Below are positions 1 to 8,841 of a stretch of 34,655 bases of DNA, piece after piece. The first letter of the stretch is position 1, and every line of letters begins with the position of its first letter. Below the pieces are notes generated by a model, which worked only from the letters and a program-made list of their open reading frames with translations, was not told where the DNA came from and did not search any database. Origin of the DNA: Betaproteobacteria bacterium HGW-Betaproteobacteria-6 (lineage in GTDB: Bacteria > Pseudomonadota > Gammaproteobacteria > Burkholderiales > Rhodocyclaceae); assembly GCA_002842145.1 (NCBI GenBank), contig PHCF01000095.1, forward strand, positions 1 to 34,655, given 5' to 3'. A program made the position numbers and the translations under genes.

Positions 1-379
1 CTTCTCCGGCCTGGTGGAAATCGCAGTGTTCCCCGGCGAAGCCGGGGAACTCGGTATTCTTCCGCGTCACACACCGCTTCTGACTCGCATCAAGCCCGGT
101 ACCATTCGTTTGAAGGTACCGAACCAGAGCGATTTTGAGCTGGTGTATGTTTCCGGTGGCATGCTGGAAGTTCAGCCCGACATGATTACCGTGTTGGCTG
201 ATACTGCGATTCGAGCGCACGATCTGGACGAAGCCAAGGCACTGGAAGCCAAGAAGCACGCCGAAGAAGCACTTGCCAATCGGAACGCTGAAATGGATTA
301 CGCCGCTGCTGAAGCAGAACTGGCGCAAGCAGTTGCCCAGTTGCAAGCAATCCAGCGTCTGCGCAAACACACGCACTAA
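1..379 (+). CDS. atpC: F1Fo ATP synthase epsilon subunit, 5' end outside window
   Basis: Epsilon subunit of the F1 sector, part of the central rotor stalk; it links the gamma subunit to the c-ring and can inhibit ATP hydrolysis. The frame is open from base 2 with no start, and the first visible residues ([20 protein letters not shown]) belong to the N-terminal beta-sandwich. The family hallmark [18 protein letters not shown] is intact. The last 50 residues or so are Ala/Glu/Lys-rich and fit the C-terminal helical hairpin. About 125 residues are visible against a usual length near 140, so only some 15 are missing upstream. The gene ends just before a strong terminator, as expected for the last gene of an atp operon. 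Confidence 0.96.
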   Translation, partial: FSGLVEIAVFPGEAGELGILPRHTPLLTRIKPGTIRLKVPNQSDFELVYVSGGMLEVQPDMITVLADTAIRAHDLDEAKALEAKKHAEEALANRNAEMDYAAAEAELAQAVAQLQAIQRLRKHTH

Positions 380-392
380 TTCGGGAAATCCG

Positions 393-424
393 AAAAAAAG
401 GGCAGCCTAGGCTGCCCTTTTTCT
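393..424. terminator. Bidirectional rho-independent terminator between atpC and ubiJ
   Basis: A perfect 8-bp stem (GGGCAGCC at 400-407, GGCTGCCC at 410-417) is preceded by seven A residues and followed by a T-run, so it can stop transcripts from both strands. It lies between the converging ends of atpC (plus) and ubiJ (minus). The loop is formally only TA, so the innermost base pairs probably open. Confidence 0.9.
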
Positions 425-437
425 TTAATTAAAAAAA

Positions 438-1007
438 TTACAGTCGGGAAATTCGCTTTTCCAGTCTGGCTACCTCATCGCGCATACCGGCCACAGCAGA
501 ACCAAATGCTTTCACGTCGCCATTTGTCGCCAACATTCCCGAATCTTCAAGCGCATATTCCGAAATATTCTCGCAGAGGCGAACAACGGCATCCTGAATT
601 GCCGCCGCCATCATCTGTGCAAGCCGGGCGAGGCGCCAGGCCGGAATATCCCCGACCAGCTTCGCCAAGTCGGCCTCGGTGTCCCAACGTAGATTACGCA
701 TAACAAACGCGAGGCTTTCAGCTATATCGGCCGAGCCCACGAGTTTGACGGATGAGAACAGCGTATCGCGCTTGAAGAAAAAGCGTGCAGGAACATCAGG
801 TGGCAGGGTGATGGTGACGTCGGGTTCTTTCGTCTTGTCGCCTGGATGGAACAGGCCCCGTTCGTTGATGCCCAGTCTGATAACAACAATCCCCGAATCG
901 ACCAGTACCTGTGCTCCGGAGTGCGCAATTAGCCTTGCCGGAGCCCAACTTTCACCTTGGATCAAATGATTCAAGACAGCAATAACCAGGCGGTTGAGCG
1001 CTTCCAT
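438..1007 (-). CDS. ubiJ: Ubiquinone biosynthesis accessory factor UbiJ (SCP2 domain)
   Basis: UbiJ is a lipid-binding accessory protein of the aerobic ubiquinone (Ubi) complex; its SCP2-type domain binds the isoprenoid tail of intermediates. The 189-residue product has the SCP2-like core in its first 110 residues or so, including VTITLPPDVPARFFF and the VGSADIAESLAFVMRNLRWD stretch, then a helical tail ending in a short coiled coil (DEVARLEKRISRL). This matches the family layout and a usual length near 200. It lies 12 bp after ubiE on the same strand. The ATG has no convincing Shine-Dalgarno, so translation is probably coupled to ubiE. It is the last gene of its operon; ubiB, the usual third member, is not in this window. 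Confidence 0.9.
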   Translation of the reverse strand: MEALNRLVIAVLNHLIQGESWAPARLIAHSGAQVLVDSGIVVIRLGINERGLFHPGDKTKEPDVTITLPPDVPARFFFKRDTLFSSVKLVGSADIAESLAFVMRNLRWDTEADLAKLVGDIPAWRLARLAQMMAAAIQDAVVRLCENISEYALEDSGMLATNGDVKAFGSAVAGMRDEVARLEKRISRL

Positions 1008-1019
1008 TGGGAGTAATGC

Positions 1020-1757
1020 CTAGAACTTGAATCCGCGATGCAGGGCGACGACGCCGAGGGCCAGATTGAAATACTCAACTTTTTCGAGGCCGACCTGCTC
1101 CATCATGGATTTCAGTTCCTCTTGTCCAGGATGAACGCGAATCGATTCGGAAAGGTAGCGATAGCTATCGGAGTCGTTTGTGACCAATTGTCCAACGCGC
1201 GGGATAACTTTGAAGGAGTAGAAATCATAGAGTGGCGCCAATGGCTTCCAGATCTGGGAGAACTCCAATACCAGCAGGCGCCCTCCCGGGCGCAGGACTC
1301 TCCGCATCTCGGACAGCGCCGAATCCTTGTGCGTCATGTTCCGCAAGCCAAAGGCAACGGTGACGCAATCGAACCAGTCATCTGGGAAGGGCAGCTTTTC
1401 CGCATCACATTGCGCCACCGGCAGCATATAGCCTTTGTCTAGCAGGCGGTCACGGCCACGGGCAAGCATCGCGTTATTGATGTCCGTCAGCCAAACTTGA
1501 CCACTTTTGCCGACCCGCTTGGAAAAGGCCAGCGACAGGTCGCCCGTTCCGCCAGCAACGTCGAGCACTCGCGAGCCTTCGCGAACACCACTGCGCTGGA
1601 TGGTGAAGGCTTTCCACAAACGGTGCATGCCGCCGGACATCAGGTCGTTCATGAGATCGTAACGACTGGCGACCGAGTCAAACACGTCGGCGACGCGACG
1701 AGCCTTCTCCTGCTCGGCAACGGTTTCGTAGCCAAAATGGGTTTTATCGTTGTTCAT
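1020..1757 (-). CDS. ubiE: Ubiquinone/menaquinone C-methyltransferase UbiE
   Basis: SAM-dependent methyltransferase that C-methylates the benzoquinol ring in ubiquinone synthesis and, where present, demethylmenaquinone. The 245-residue product carries motif [11 protein letters not shown] (residues 64-73), the family signatures [17 protein letters not shown] near the N terminus and [24 protein letters not shown] in the middle, and the usual ending [10 protein letters not shown]. The start chosen is [13 protein letters not shown], the conserved N terminus; the frame stays open 65 codons further upstream, but those residues lie inside the preceding DUF971 gene and look like read-through. The start is 4 bp after the DUF971 stop with no clear ribosome site, which suggests translational coupling. 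ubiJ follows. Confidence 0.95.
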   Translation of the reverse strand: MNNDKTHFGYETVAEQEKARRVADVFDSVASRYDLMNDLMSGGMHRLWKAFTIQRSGVREGSRVLDVAGGTGDLSLAFSKRVGKSGQVWLTDINNAMLARGRDRLLDKGYMLPVAQCDAEKLPFPDDWFDCVTVAFGLRNMTHKDSALSEMRRVLRPGGRLLVLEFSQIWKPLAPLYDFYSFKVIPRVGQLVTNDSDSYRYLSESIRVHPGQEELKSMMEQVGLEKVEYFNLALGVVALHRGFKF

Positions 1758-1761
1758 GATG

Positions 1762-2181
1762 TCAATGATGGTGGCCACAGCTTCCCGCAGCCGGACGTGT
1801 TGAGGTGTCAATATCGCGGGATAATCCCCGCTTTTCGATTTGCGCGAGATAGTCCTGCCAAAGCTCGTCGTGGTGCTTGCCCAGGTTGTAGAGCATGTCC
1901 CACGAATAAAGGCCGCTGTCGTGGCCATCGGAGAAGACAAGACGCAGCGCATAAGTACCGACGGGTTCTATCCGCTCGACGTCGACGTCGCGCTTTCCCG
2001 TTTGCAAGGTTTCCTGGCCCGGACCATGCCCGCGCGCCTCGGCCGAAGGTGTATAAACCCGCAGATATTCGAAGTCCAGCGAGTAGCTCTCGCCTTCGCC
2101 ATAGATCAACTCGAGCCTTCTGGATTTCTGGTGCAGCTTGATTTCGCTGGGTATCGGTGTATCTCTATCAATACCTGCCAT
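1762..2181 (-). CDS. DUF971 family protein (gamma-butyrobetaine hydroxylase-like N-terminal domain)
   Basis: Small conserved protein of 139 residues. The DUF971 fold is recognisable from [28 protein letters not shown], and the [25 protein letters not shown] block. The family corresponds to the N-terminal domain of gamma-butyrobetaine hydroxylase and has been linked to metal binding and Fe-S handling, but its role in bacteria is not settled. The C terminus ends in CGHHH, a possible metal ligand set. A CCGGAGAA ribosome site precedes the ATG. It lies directly upstream of ubiE, an arrangement common in betaproteobacteria as I recall, so a link to quinone or Fe-S biology is possible but inferred. 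Confidence 0.88.
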   Translation of the reverse strand: MAGIDRDTPIPSEIKLHQKSRRLELIYGEGESYSLDFEYLRVYTPSAEARGHGPGQETLQTGKRDVDVERIEPVGTYALRLVFSDGHDSGLYSWDMLYNLGKHHDELWQDYLAQIEKRGLSRDIDTSTRPAAGSCGHHH

Positions 2182-2243
2182 AGTGTTCTCCGGAATGAAG
2201 ACGCTAGTTTAGCGCACTCATCGTCCAGCAATCCCGGTATAGG

Positions 2244-3848
2244 TCAAATCACCTGATAACTGATGCGGTCGTAATCAGTACCGCGCTGAAGAACATGGTT
2301 CATGCATAGTTGCCGGGGCGTGTCTTCACCGGAGGAAATATCGAGTATCCGGCTTGCCTGATACATCCCCGGTGGCAGGACTATCGATCCCTCCTCCCTG
2401 ATCGCCGGCAAGGGTGGCAGAAGGAAAGCGCGGACATAGCGATCGGCGTTACCGGCTTTGGAGGATGCAACTCGCACAGCAACGGCGGTGGGCATGCCGG
2501 GCAGGGTAGCGACGCCAACAATCAGCCCACCGTTATCTTCCTGCATGAGCCAGGTGGCTTGAGCCAGGAGAAAATGTTCGCCATCGTGCGGACAGACCGC
2601 CATGAGCTGGCCATGCGATATGCGCATGCCGGCACAGCTACGCGCGAGGCGAAAACCGTTGGCCGAATGGTTGATAACCGACCACTCGTCTACCGAAAAT
2701 GAAACCTGTGGCTTGATAGCCAAGGTCTGGCCCGGCTCGGCACGTTCACCAAAAGTGAACAACTCATCGAACTCGCCTCGAGAAAACGTGGCGGCCGAAT
2801 CGGGCTGTTCAAACTCCTTGGCACTTATGCAAAAGTGAATAGCCTCAAAGCCAACGGCTACCCGGGCGATGCCTTCGGTTGCAAAACGACGGAAACAACG
2901 AGGCGAGGCCGATTGTGTCCACGGCCGGGAAAGGTGGTCGAGCAGAGCGATGACATGGCTGCTCGTTTCTTCACCGAGACCCAGCTGAGAGGGCGTTATG
3001 CGTTGCCTGAGCTGGCTCAGCATATGATTGATCTGCAGACCGAGGCGGGTCGTGTCGAGGCGCCGGCTATCGTTGGACAGCTCGTCGGTGACGGCAGTCG
3101 GATGAAGTGGCGCATCTTTCATCAGTTCGATGACGTAGGCCGGAACCTCAAGGTCGTCTTCCAGCTTGTGAATGGAAACCAATTGCGCCCACATGCCGGC
3201 CCAGCGCCGAATCAGATTCAGGTTGCGTACGCTGTTGCTGTAAGGACTTGCGATATCGATGAGCAGCAAAGTTGTGTAGGCGGCAGCGCAGTGGGTTGCC
3301 TGCAAGCTGTTTTCGAGGACATCCTCGACGGGTGTAAAGGCGATACCCCATTCCTCTGCGGTTTCGTAGTAGCCATGCAGGTCGAGCCAGATACCGGGAG
3401 GCAGATCGCGGCGGGCGCGATAGTGCTCAAGGATGACCATGCCGGTATAGTAAAGACAGCGGTGCAGGATGGTGGCCATCATAGCCACGTACTGCGCGTT
3501 TTCCGCGTCCGGCTCTTCGAGGCGGGCGCACAGTTGGTAAGCCTTGCCCATTTTGCGCCAGGCAGCAACCACCTGTTGAAAATACGACTCTTCTTCCCCG
3601 GCCAGCGGCAGCGCCTTATTGTGATAACGCCTGGCCATTTCCTCCTCGACAAAGCACATCGGTGCCCTTGCCTGTTCAAGCAACATCAGCATTGCGCCGG
3701 GCTCGGGCGGCGCCATGAGCAGCGCGTCGACGAAGCTCATCAACTCTCGCTCGGCAACGACCGGGTTAGCCAGAGACAACCGCGCGAGATAATCCATCCC
3801 GCTCTGCAGGTCCGAAATGACGGGCACTTCCATGGCGGTCGTATTCAT
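2244..3848 (-). CDS. Conserved protein of unknown function, possible C-terminal PilZ-like domain
   Basis: I do not recognise this 534-residue protein with certainty. There is no signal peptide or membrane segment. Residues 1 to about 320 look alpha-helical and rich in Leu, Ala and Glu, with several Cys, Tyr and Trp residues. A middle region near residues 330-380 is Phe-rich. The last 150 residues or so look like a beta-barrel, with WSVINHSANGFRLARSC and GLIVGVATLPG resembling the pattern of PilZ-type cyclic-di-GMP receptors, though the canonical RxxxR motif is not evident. It follows the HIT gene by 13 bp, with an AAGG-type ribosome site, and precedes DUF971, so it is probably cotranscribed with the ubi genes. 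The PilZ suggestion is tentative. Confidence 0.75.
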   Translation of the reverse strand: MNTTAMEVPVISDLQSGMDYLARLSLANPVVAERELMSFVDALLMAPPEPGAMLMLLEQARAPMCFVEEEMARRYHNKALPLAGEEESYFQQVVAAWRKMGKAYQLCARLEEPDAENAQYVAMMATILHRCLYYTGMVILEHYRARRDLPPGIWLDLHGYYETAEEWGIAFTPVEDVLENSLQATHCAAAYTTLLLIDIASPYSNSVRNLNLIRRWAGMWAQLVSIHKLEDDLEVPAYVIELMKDAPLHPTAVTDELSNDSRRLDTTRLGLQINHMLSQLRQRITPSQLGLGEETSSHVIALLDHLSRPWTQSASPRCFRRFATEGIARVAVGFEAIHFCISAKEFEQPDSAATFSRGEFDELFTFGERAEPGQTLAIKPQVSFSVDEWSVINHSANGFRLARSCAGMRISHGQLMAVCPHDGEHFLLAQATWLMQEDNGGLIVGVATLPGMPTAVAVRVASSKAGNADRYVRAFLLPPLPAIREEGSIVLPPGMYQASRILDISSGEDTPRQLCMNHVLQRGTDYDRISYQVI

Positions 3849-3861
3849 GATCGATCCAGCC

Positions 3862-4293
3862 TTATTCTATATTTTTCAGGGCAACGGACAATGCCCGCGC
3901 GAGCTCGGCATCACTGACCAATGGCCGCGCTGCCGCTCCGTCCCGGCGGATATTTCCCCACACCGGCTCGGGAAAATGCCGGTCATCCAGCCAGCGCGGA
4001 ATGATGTGCCAATGGACATGGGGGACCATGTTGCCAAAACTGGCGAGATTGATTTTATCCGGAGCAAATAGCTGACGCAGCACCGATTCGACCGTAAACA
4101 CGACACGCATGAGCGACATCTGGCGGTCCGCCTCGAGATCGCTCATCTCGCGGACATGATCGCGCCAGATGACGCGGCAGAAGCCCGGATAATACGGATC
4201 ATCGACCCGGACCACGCGGCAAAGCGCCGACTGCCAAAGAATGGCCCCGCCGGGCGTATCGCACAATTCACAGGACTGACGGTCGCTACCCAC
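3862..4293 (-). CDS. HIT family nucleotide hydrolase/transferase
   Basis: Histidine-triad protein of 143 residues. The catalytic signature PHVHWHII gives H92, H94 and H96, with H94 as the expected nucleophile. Members hydrolyse or transfer nucleotidyl groups from dinucleoside polyphosphates or AMP conjugates; the actual substrate here is unknown. An N-terminal Cys pair (C8, C11; CELC) is a variant seen in some bacterial HIT proteins and might bind metal. The start is GTG, giving MGSDRQSCELCD. It is the first gene of the minus-strand set that runs to ubiJ. A copy of the dispersed repeat lies about 80 bp upstream. Confidence 0.9.
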   Translation of the reverse strand: MGSDRQSCELCDTPGGAILWQSALCRVVRVDDPYYPGFCRVIWRDHVREMSDLEADRQMSLMRVVFTVESVLRQLFAPDKINLASFGNMVPHVHWHIIPRWLDDRHFPEPVWGNIRRDGAAARPLVSDAELARALSVALKNIE

Positions 4294-4370
4294 GTTATCT
4301 GACTCCGGTTTTCCGTGAAGAATTACACCGAAGAATAAATATCACAAGCTGCGACCGCAAAAAAACCTGC

Positions 4371-4411
4371 TATTTCACGGTCAACCGAAAAAAACGGGCA
4401 AAAATCAAAGA
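4371..4411 (-). repeat. Dispersed GGTTGACCGT repeat, copy 1
   Basis: Read on the minus strand this is a TTTGATTTTTGCC part, a T-tract, then CGGTTGACCGTG. It matches the other copies at 8334, 10334, 10592, 11791, 14508 and 29315. It overlaps the TGA stop (4405-4407) of the dehydrogenase gene and runs on past it, in the direction of transcription. The CGGTTGACCG core is itself a short inverted repeat. Confidence 0.8.
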
Positions 4412-7400
4412 AGTACCCGCTCAATTCCGCCCGTATTGGCCTTGCCGACGTAGTTCGCCATCCAGTTGTCACCGAGCAGATTCTTGGCCAGTTCGACCAC
4501 GATGTAGTCAGCCTGGGTACCGGCATCATCGTCGTAACGGGAAAGACCCTGCAGACAGGCCGGGCAGGACGTCAGAATCTTGACATCGCCGGTAAAGCCA
4601 TCGGCGCGCAAATTGGCGGCCCGCTGCTCGATATCCTGCTGTTTGCGGAACTTGACCTGAGTGGCAACATCCGGACGCGAATAGGCGAAGGAGCCGGCAT
4701 CGCCGCAGCAGCGGTCGGTCAGCGGCACTTCCTGGCCCATCAGCGCCTTGGTCACGGCGAGCGGGGCATAGGCCTTCATCGGCGTATGGCAAGGATCGTG
4801 GTACATGTAGCGGGTGCCGCTAACGCCGTCCAGCTTGACGCCTTTTTCCATGAGGTATTCATGGATATCGAGCAGGCGGCAACCGGGGAATATCTTCTCG
4901 AACTGGTATTTCTGAAGTTGGTCCATGCAGGTGCCGCAGGACACGATGACGGTCTTGATGTCGAGATAGTTGAGGGTGTTGGCGACGCGGTGGAACAGCA
5001 CGCGGTTGTCGGTGGTGATTTTCACCCCTTTTTCTTCGTCACCGGAGGCCGTCTGCGGATAGCCGCAGCACAGGTAGCCCGGCGGCAGCACGGTGGTGGC
5101 GCCGACTTCGTAAAGCATGGCCTGGGTGGCCAAACCGACCTGCGAGAACAGGCGCTCGGAACCGCAACCCGGGAAATAGAAGACGGCATCCGAGTCTTCT
5201 GTCGTCTTGCGCGGATTGCGGATGACCGGGATGACCTTGTCGTCCTCGATGTCGAGCAGCGCCCGCGAGGTACGCTTGGGCAGATTGCCCGGCATCGGCC
5301 GGTTGAGGAAGTGGATGATCTGCGTCTTGACCGTCGGCGCCCCGACTGTTGCCGGCGGATGGGCACGGCTGCCCTGAACCAAGCCAATTGCCTTGGCCGC
5401 CTTGTGGGCAAGGCGCTGGGCCTTAAAACCGAAGTCCATCATGACGCCGCGCATCAGCTTGATGGTCGCCGGATCCTTGAGGTTCAGGTAGGTCATGGCC
5501 GCCATGGTGCCGGGGCTGAAGCGTTTCTTGTCCTGCTTCCTGAGGAAATTGCGCATGGCCACGGAAACATCGCCGAAATCGATGTCGACCGGGCATGGCT
5601 TCAGGCAGCGGTGGCAGACCGTGCAATGGTCGGCGACATCGTTGAATTCGTCGAAATGCTTGAGCGAAATGCCGCGCCGGGTCTGTTCTTCGTAGAGGAA
5701 GGCTTCGACCAGCAGCGAAGTGGCGAGAATCTTGTTGCGCGGGCTGTACAACAGGTTGGCACGCGGCACATGCGTCGAACAAACGGGCTTGCATTTGCCG
5801 CAGCGCAGGCAGTCCTTGACCATGTCCGAAATCTTGCCGATTTCCGATTGCTCCATGATCAGCGATTCGGTACCGAGCAGGCTGAACGACGGGGTGTAAG
5901 CATTGCCCATGTCGCCACCGGGCATCAGCTTGCCCTTGTTGAAACGACCTTGCGGATCGACCTTCTGCTTGTAGGCGCGGAAGGGGGCCAGCTCTTCTTC
6001 GGTCAGGAACTCGAGCTTGGTGATGCCGATGCCGTGTTCGCCGGATATGACGCCATCCAGGCTGCGGGCCAGGTGCATGATGCGTTCGACGGCCTTGTGC
6101 GCCGTTTGCAGCATGTCGTAATTGTCGGAATTGACCGGAATGTTGGTATGCACGTTGCCATCACCGGCGTGCATGTGCAAGGCGACAAAAACACGGCCGC
6201 GCAGCACTTCCTTGTGGATGGCTTCGATACGCTCGACGATGGGACGATAGACGCCACCGTCGAATATCTTGCTCAGCCGGGCGTGTAGCTCCTGCTTCCA
6301 CGACGTGCGCACGGAGTAGTCCTGCAGGCGATGGAAGAGCTTCGGGTTGGCTGCCTTGTTGGTCAGTTCGCCGGCCAGCACGCCGTAGGAGGCAAAACGT
6401 GTTTCGGCCTCGGCGAGCGGCAGGTCGAGGTTTTCCAGCAACCACGCCCAGCGCAGTCGCACCGCTTCGACGTAATCGAGCGCAGCCTGCCGGCGGTCGC
6501 CGATCAGCAGCTCCTTGTCGAGATTGGCATCGCCGGCATGCAACGGCAGCTCACCCTTGAGGAATTCGCTCAGGGCATCGCACAGGGCCAGCTTGTTCTG
6601 CGTGGACAGTTCGATGTTGATGCGCTCTATGCCGTCGCAGTAATCGCCCATGCGCGGCAACGGGATGACCACGTCCTCATTAACCTTGAAGGCGTTGGTG
6701 TGGCGCGAAATGGCGGCGGTGCGCGAACGGTCGAGCCAGAATTTCTTGCGCGTTTCGGCGTCGACCGCAATGAAGCCTTCGGCCGAACGCAGGTTGCACA
6801 TGCGAACGACTTCAGACGCGGCGGCCATCACGGCTTTTTCGTCATGACCGACGAGGTCGCCGAGCAGGACCATCTTCGGCCGACCGTGGCGCTTGGCCTT
6901 GGTGGCGTAGCCAACGGCCTTCACATAGCGTTCGTCGAGGTGCTCGAGACCGGCCAGTTGCACGCCGGAAGCCAGCCCGGCGCCGCCCGGCTTGAAATAA
7001 TCGGTGATTTCGACGATGGCCGGCACGGCCTCGCGCACCTGGCCGAAAAACTCGAGACAGACGGTCCGCGAAACGGGCGGCATTTTGTGCAGCACCCAGC
7101 GGGCGGCAACGATGATGCCGTCGGTACCTTCCTTCTGGACGCCGGGGATGCCACCGAGGAACTTGTCGGTGACGTCCTTGCCCAGCCCGATCTTGCGGCA
7201 GGCGGCGCCCGGCATGATCAGGATTTCTTCGCCGAGCAGCGTCTTGCCGCTCGGGTCGAAGCGCTTGACGCGGAATTCGACGTTTTCCTGCTCGTGGATC
7301 TTGCCGTAATTGTGATTGACGCGTTCGACTTCGAGCCAGTTGCCGTCCGGGTCGACCATCTTCCACCAGGCCAGGTTATCAAGCGCGGTGCCCCACAGTA

Positions 7401-8280
7401 CGGCTTTCTTGCCGCCGGCGTTCATGGCGATGTTGCCGCCGATGCAGGAGGCGCTGGCCGAGGTCGGGTCGACGGCGAAGACACGGCCGGCGGCAGAGGC
7501 CGCTTCGGAAACGCGGTCGGTGACGACGCCTGCACCGGTGCGGATGGTGGCGTAGGGCGTTTCGTGGCCGGCCAGGACGAGTTCTTCAACCGGGCCGATG
7601 TCGATGAGTTTTTCGGTGTTGATGACCGCCGCGTAAGGCGTCAGCGGCACGGCGCCGCCGGTGTAACCAGTGCCGCCGCCGCGGGCGATGATGGTCAGGC
7701 CGGCTTCGATACAGCCGCGGACGAGGTGGCCGATTTCCTCTTCGGTATCCGGGTTGAGGACGACGAAGGGGTATTCGACACGCCAGTCAGTCGCGTCGGT
7801 GACGTGCGAGACGCGAGCCAGACCGTCGAAAGCGATGTTGTCCTTGCGCGTGTGCTTGCCGAGATATTTGAGCACCTTGCGGCGAAGATCGATGGTTTCG
7901 CCGAAACGCTCGGCAAAACGGTTGACCGCGTCGCGCGCCGCATCGACCAGACGCTTGACCTTGGCAGCCCGTTCGACGTCCTCGCCTTCGGTCGCTTCGC
8001 GCCGCTTTTCGACCTCGTTCAGACGGTGGTGCAGGGCATTGACCAGCGCGTCGCGGCGCTCGCGATTGTCGAGCAGGTCGTCTTCGAGATAGGGGTTGCG
8101 CTGGACGACCCAGATGTCGCCGAGCACCTCGTAAAGCATGCGGGCCGAACGGCCGGTAACGCGCTCGGAGCGGAGTTCGTCGAGTACCGCCCAGTTATCG
8201 GCGCCAAGCAGGCGGATGACGATCTCGCGATCGGAAAACGAGGTGTAGTTGTAAGGTATTTCGCGCAGGCGGGCAGTCAT
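4405..8280 (-). CDS. DUF3683 FAD-linked oxidase fused to an Fe-S subunit (D-lactate/glycolate dehydrogenase type)
   Basis: Large fusion protein of 1291 residues. Residues 1 to about 140 are the DUF3683 region. An FAD-binding PCMH domain follows, with [10 protein letters not shown] at 200-209, then the FAD-oxidase C-terminal domain with [12 protein letters not shown] and SGEHGIG. Two 4Fe-4S motifs follow, near residue 822 ([11 protein letters not shown]) and near 885 ([12 protein letters not shown]). Last come two CCG-type domains, with PGCGSERLF and LCCGYP near 1037-1070 and CCGDAGSF near 1193. This is the glycolate oxidase GlcD plus GlcF plan, or Dld-II plus Fe-S, in one chain. It probably oxidises a 2-hydroxy acid such as D-lactate and passes electrons to the quinone pool; the substrate is inferred. 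No export signal is seen. Confidence 0.92.
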   Translation of the reverse strand: MTARLREIPYNYTSFSDREIVIRLLGADNWAVLDELRSERVTGRSARMLYEVLGDIWVVQRNPYLEDDLLDNRERRDALVNALHHRLNEVEKRREATEGEDVERAAKVKRLVDAARDAVNRFAERFGETIDLRRKVLKYLGKHTRKDNIAFDGLARVSHVTDATDWRVEYPFVVLNPDTEEEIGHLVRGCIEAGLTIIARGGGTGYTGGAVPLTPYAAVINTEKLIDIGPVEELVLAGHETPYATIRTGAGVVTDRVSEAASAAGRVFAVDPTSASASCIGGNIAMNAGGKKAVLWGTALDNLAWWKMVDPDGNWLEVERVNHNYGKIHEQENVEFRVKRFDPSGKTLLGEEILIMPGAACRKIGLGKDVTDKFLGGIPGVQKEGTDGIIVAARWVLHKMPPVSRTVCLEFFGQVREAVPAIVEITDYFKPGGAGLASGVQLAGLEHLDERYVKAVGYATKAKRHGRPKMVLLGDLVGHDEKAVMAAASEVVRMCNLRSAEGFIAVDAETRKKFWLDRSRTAAISRHTNAFKVNEDVVIPLPRMGDYCDGIERINIELSTQNKLALCDALSEFLKGELPLHAGDANLDKELLIGDRRQAALDYVEAVRLRWAWLLENLDLPLAEAETRFASYGVLAGELTNKAANPKLFHRLQDYSVRTSWKQELHARLSKIFDGGVYRPIVERIEAIHKEVLRGRVFVALHMHAGDGNVHTNIPVNSDNYDMLQTAHKAVERIMHLARSLDGVISGEHGIGITKLEFLTEEELAPFRAYKQKVDPQGRFNKGKLMPGGDMGNAYTPSFSLLGTESLIMEQSEIGKISDMVKDCLRCGKCKPVCSTHVPRANLLYSPRNKILATSLLVEAFLYEEQTRRGISLKHFDEFNDVADHCTVCHRCLKPCPVDIDFGDVSVAMRNFLRKQDKKRFSPGTMAAMTYLNLKDPATIKLMRGVMMDFGFKAQRLAHKAAKAIGLVQGSRAHPPATVGAPTVKTQIIHFLNRPMPGNLPKRTSRALLDIEDDKVIPVIRNPRKTTEDSDAVFYFPGCGSERLFSQVGLATQAMLYEVGATTVLPPGYLCCGYPQTASGDEEKGVKITTDNRVLFHRVANTLNYLDIKTVIVSCGTCMDQLQKYQFEKIFPGCRLLDIHEYLMEKGVKLDGVSGTRYMYHDPCHTPMKAYAPLAVTKALMGQEVPLTDRCCGDAGSFAYSRPDVATQVKFRKQQDIEQRAANLRADGFTGDVKILTSCPACLQGLSRYDDDAGTQADYIVVELAKNLLGDNWMANYVGKANTGGIERVLL

Positions 8281-8333
8281 GGAATCAAAGGTTCAGCTTC
8301 CCTCGCTGCTGCCGAGCAACGGCAAATCCTGCA

Positions 8334-8378
8334 TTTCGATTTTGGCTATTTTTTCGGGTTGACCGTGGGAATCGATGC
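8334..8378 (+). repeat. Dispersed GGTTGACCGT repeat, copy 2
   Basis: Plus-strand order is TTTCGATTTTGGC, T-tract, CGGGTTGACCGTGG, GAATCGATGC. It lies between the YqaA-like gene (ends 8395, minus) and the dehydrogenase start (8280, minus), so it points against the direction of both genes. Confidence 0.82.
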
Positions 8379-8394
8379 TTTTCTGCCTGAACCG

Positions 8395-8817
8395 TCAATT
8401 CACGGCCGCCTGGGCGACCAGCCAGTAGCGGGCAAACTTGCCGATCGCCATGAACAGACAGCAGGGCAGCCAATGCAGGCGTAGCCAGCCGGCGGCCAGG
8501 CACAGCGCGTCGCCGATCAGCGGCGCCCAGGCGAGGAGCAGGGCGGGGCTGCCCCAGCGGTCGAGCTGGTCGCGATGCGGCAGCTTGTCGAGTTTTTGCC
8601 AGCGGGGCAGGTAACGACCGCACCACCAGGAGGTCATGCCACCCGCCGTGTTGCCGAGCGTGGAGAGCATCAGCGCCGGACCGACTTCAGCCGGGTGCAG
8701 GTGCAAAAAGCCCCACAGCAGCGCCTCCGAACCACCGGGCAGCACCGTGGCCGAGAGAAAACTGGCAGCCAGCAGGCCCCAGAGGCCGCTTTCCGCCGTG
8801 ACGTTTAGCCACTCCAC
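8395..8817 (-). CDS. YqaA-like membrane protein (VTT/DedA-related)
   Basis: Small inner-membrane protein of 140 residues with about four hydrophobic segments. Family pointers are the first helix ending in TVLPGGSEALLWGFL, the GNTAGG stretch followed by SWWCGRYLPRW, and PLIGDALCLAAGWLRL. These match the YqaA group of VTT (SNARE-associated) proteins, relatives of DedA that are thought to act in lipid or membrane homeostasis; the exact role is unknown. The start (MEWLNVTAES) is only 24 bp from the divergent ilvA start, a very narrow gap for two promoters, and may reflect the apparent deletion at the ilvA 5' end. Confidence 0.85.
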   Translation of the reverse strand: MEWLNVTAESGLWGLLAASFLSATVLPGGSEALLWGFLHLHPAEVGPALMLSTLGNTAGGMTSWWCGRYLPRWQKLDKLPHRDQLDRWGSPALLLAWAPLIGDALCLAAGWLRLHWLPCCLFMAIGKFARYWLVAQAAVN

Positions 8818-8841
8818 CCGTAGAATCTCCCTTTTGCCTTA

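Noticed and set aside
1758..1952. Longer version of UbiE starting 65 codons upstream
   Set aside because: The extra residues are an out-of-frame reading of the DUF971 gene and do not match UbiE N termini.
6331..8484. Very long open frame on the plus strand opposite the FAD/Fe-S dehydrogenase gene, and another at 4786-6288
   Set aside because: Both are antisense to a gene with clear domains and motifs; long open antisense frames are common in GC-rich codon-biased DNA and these show no family features.
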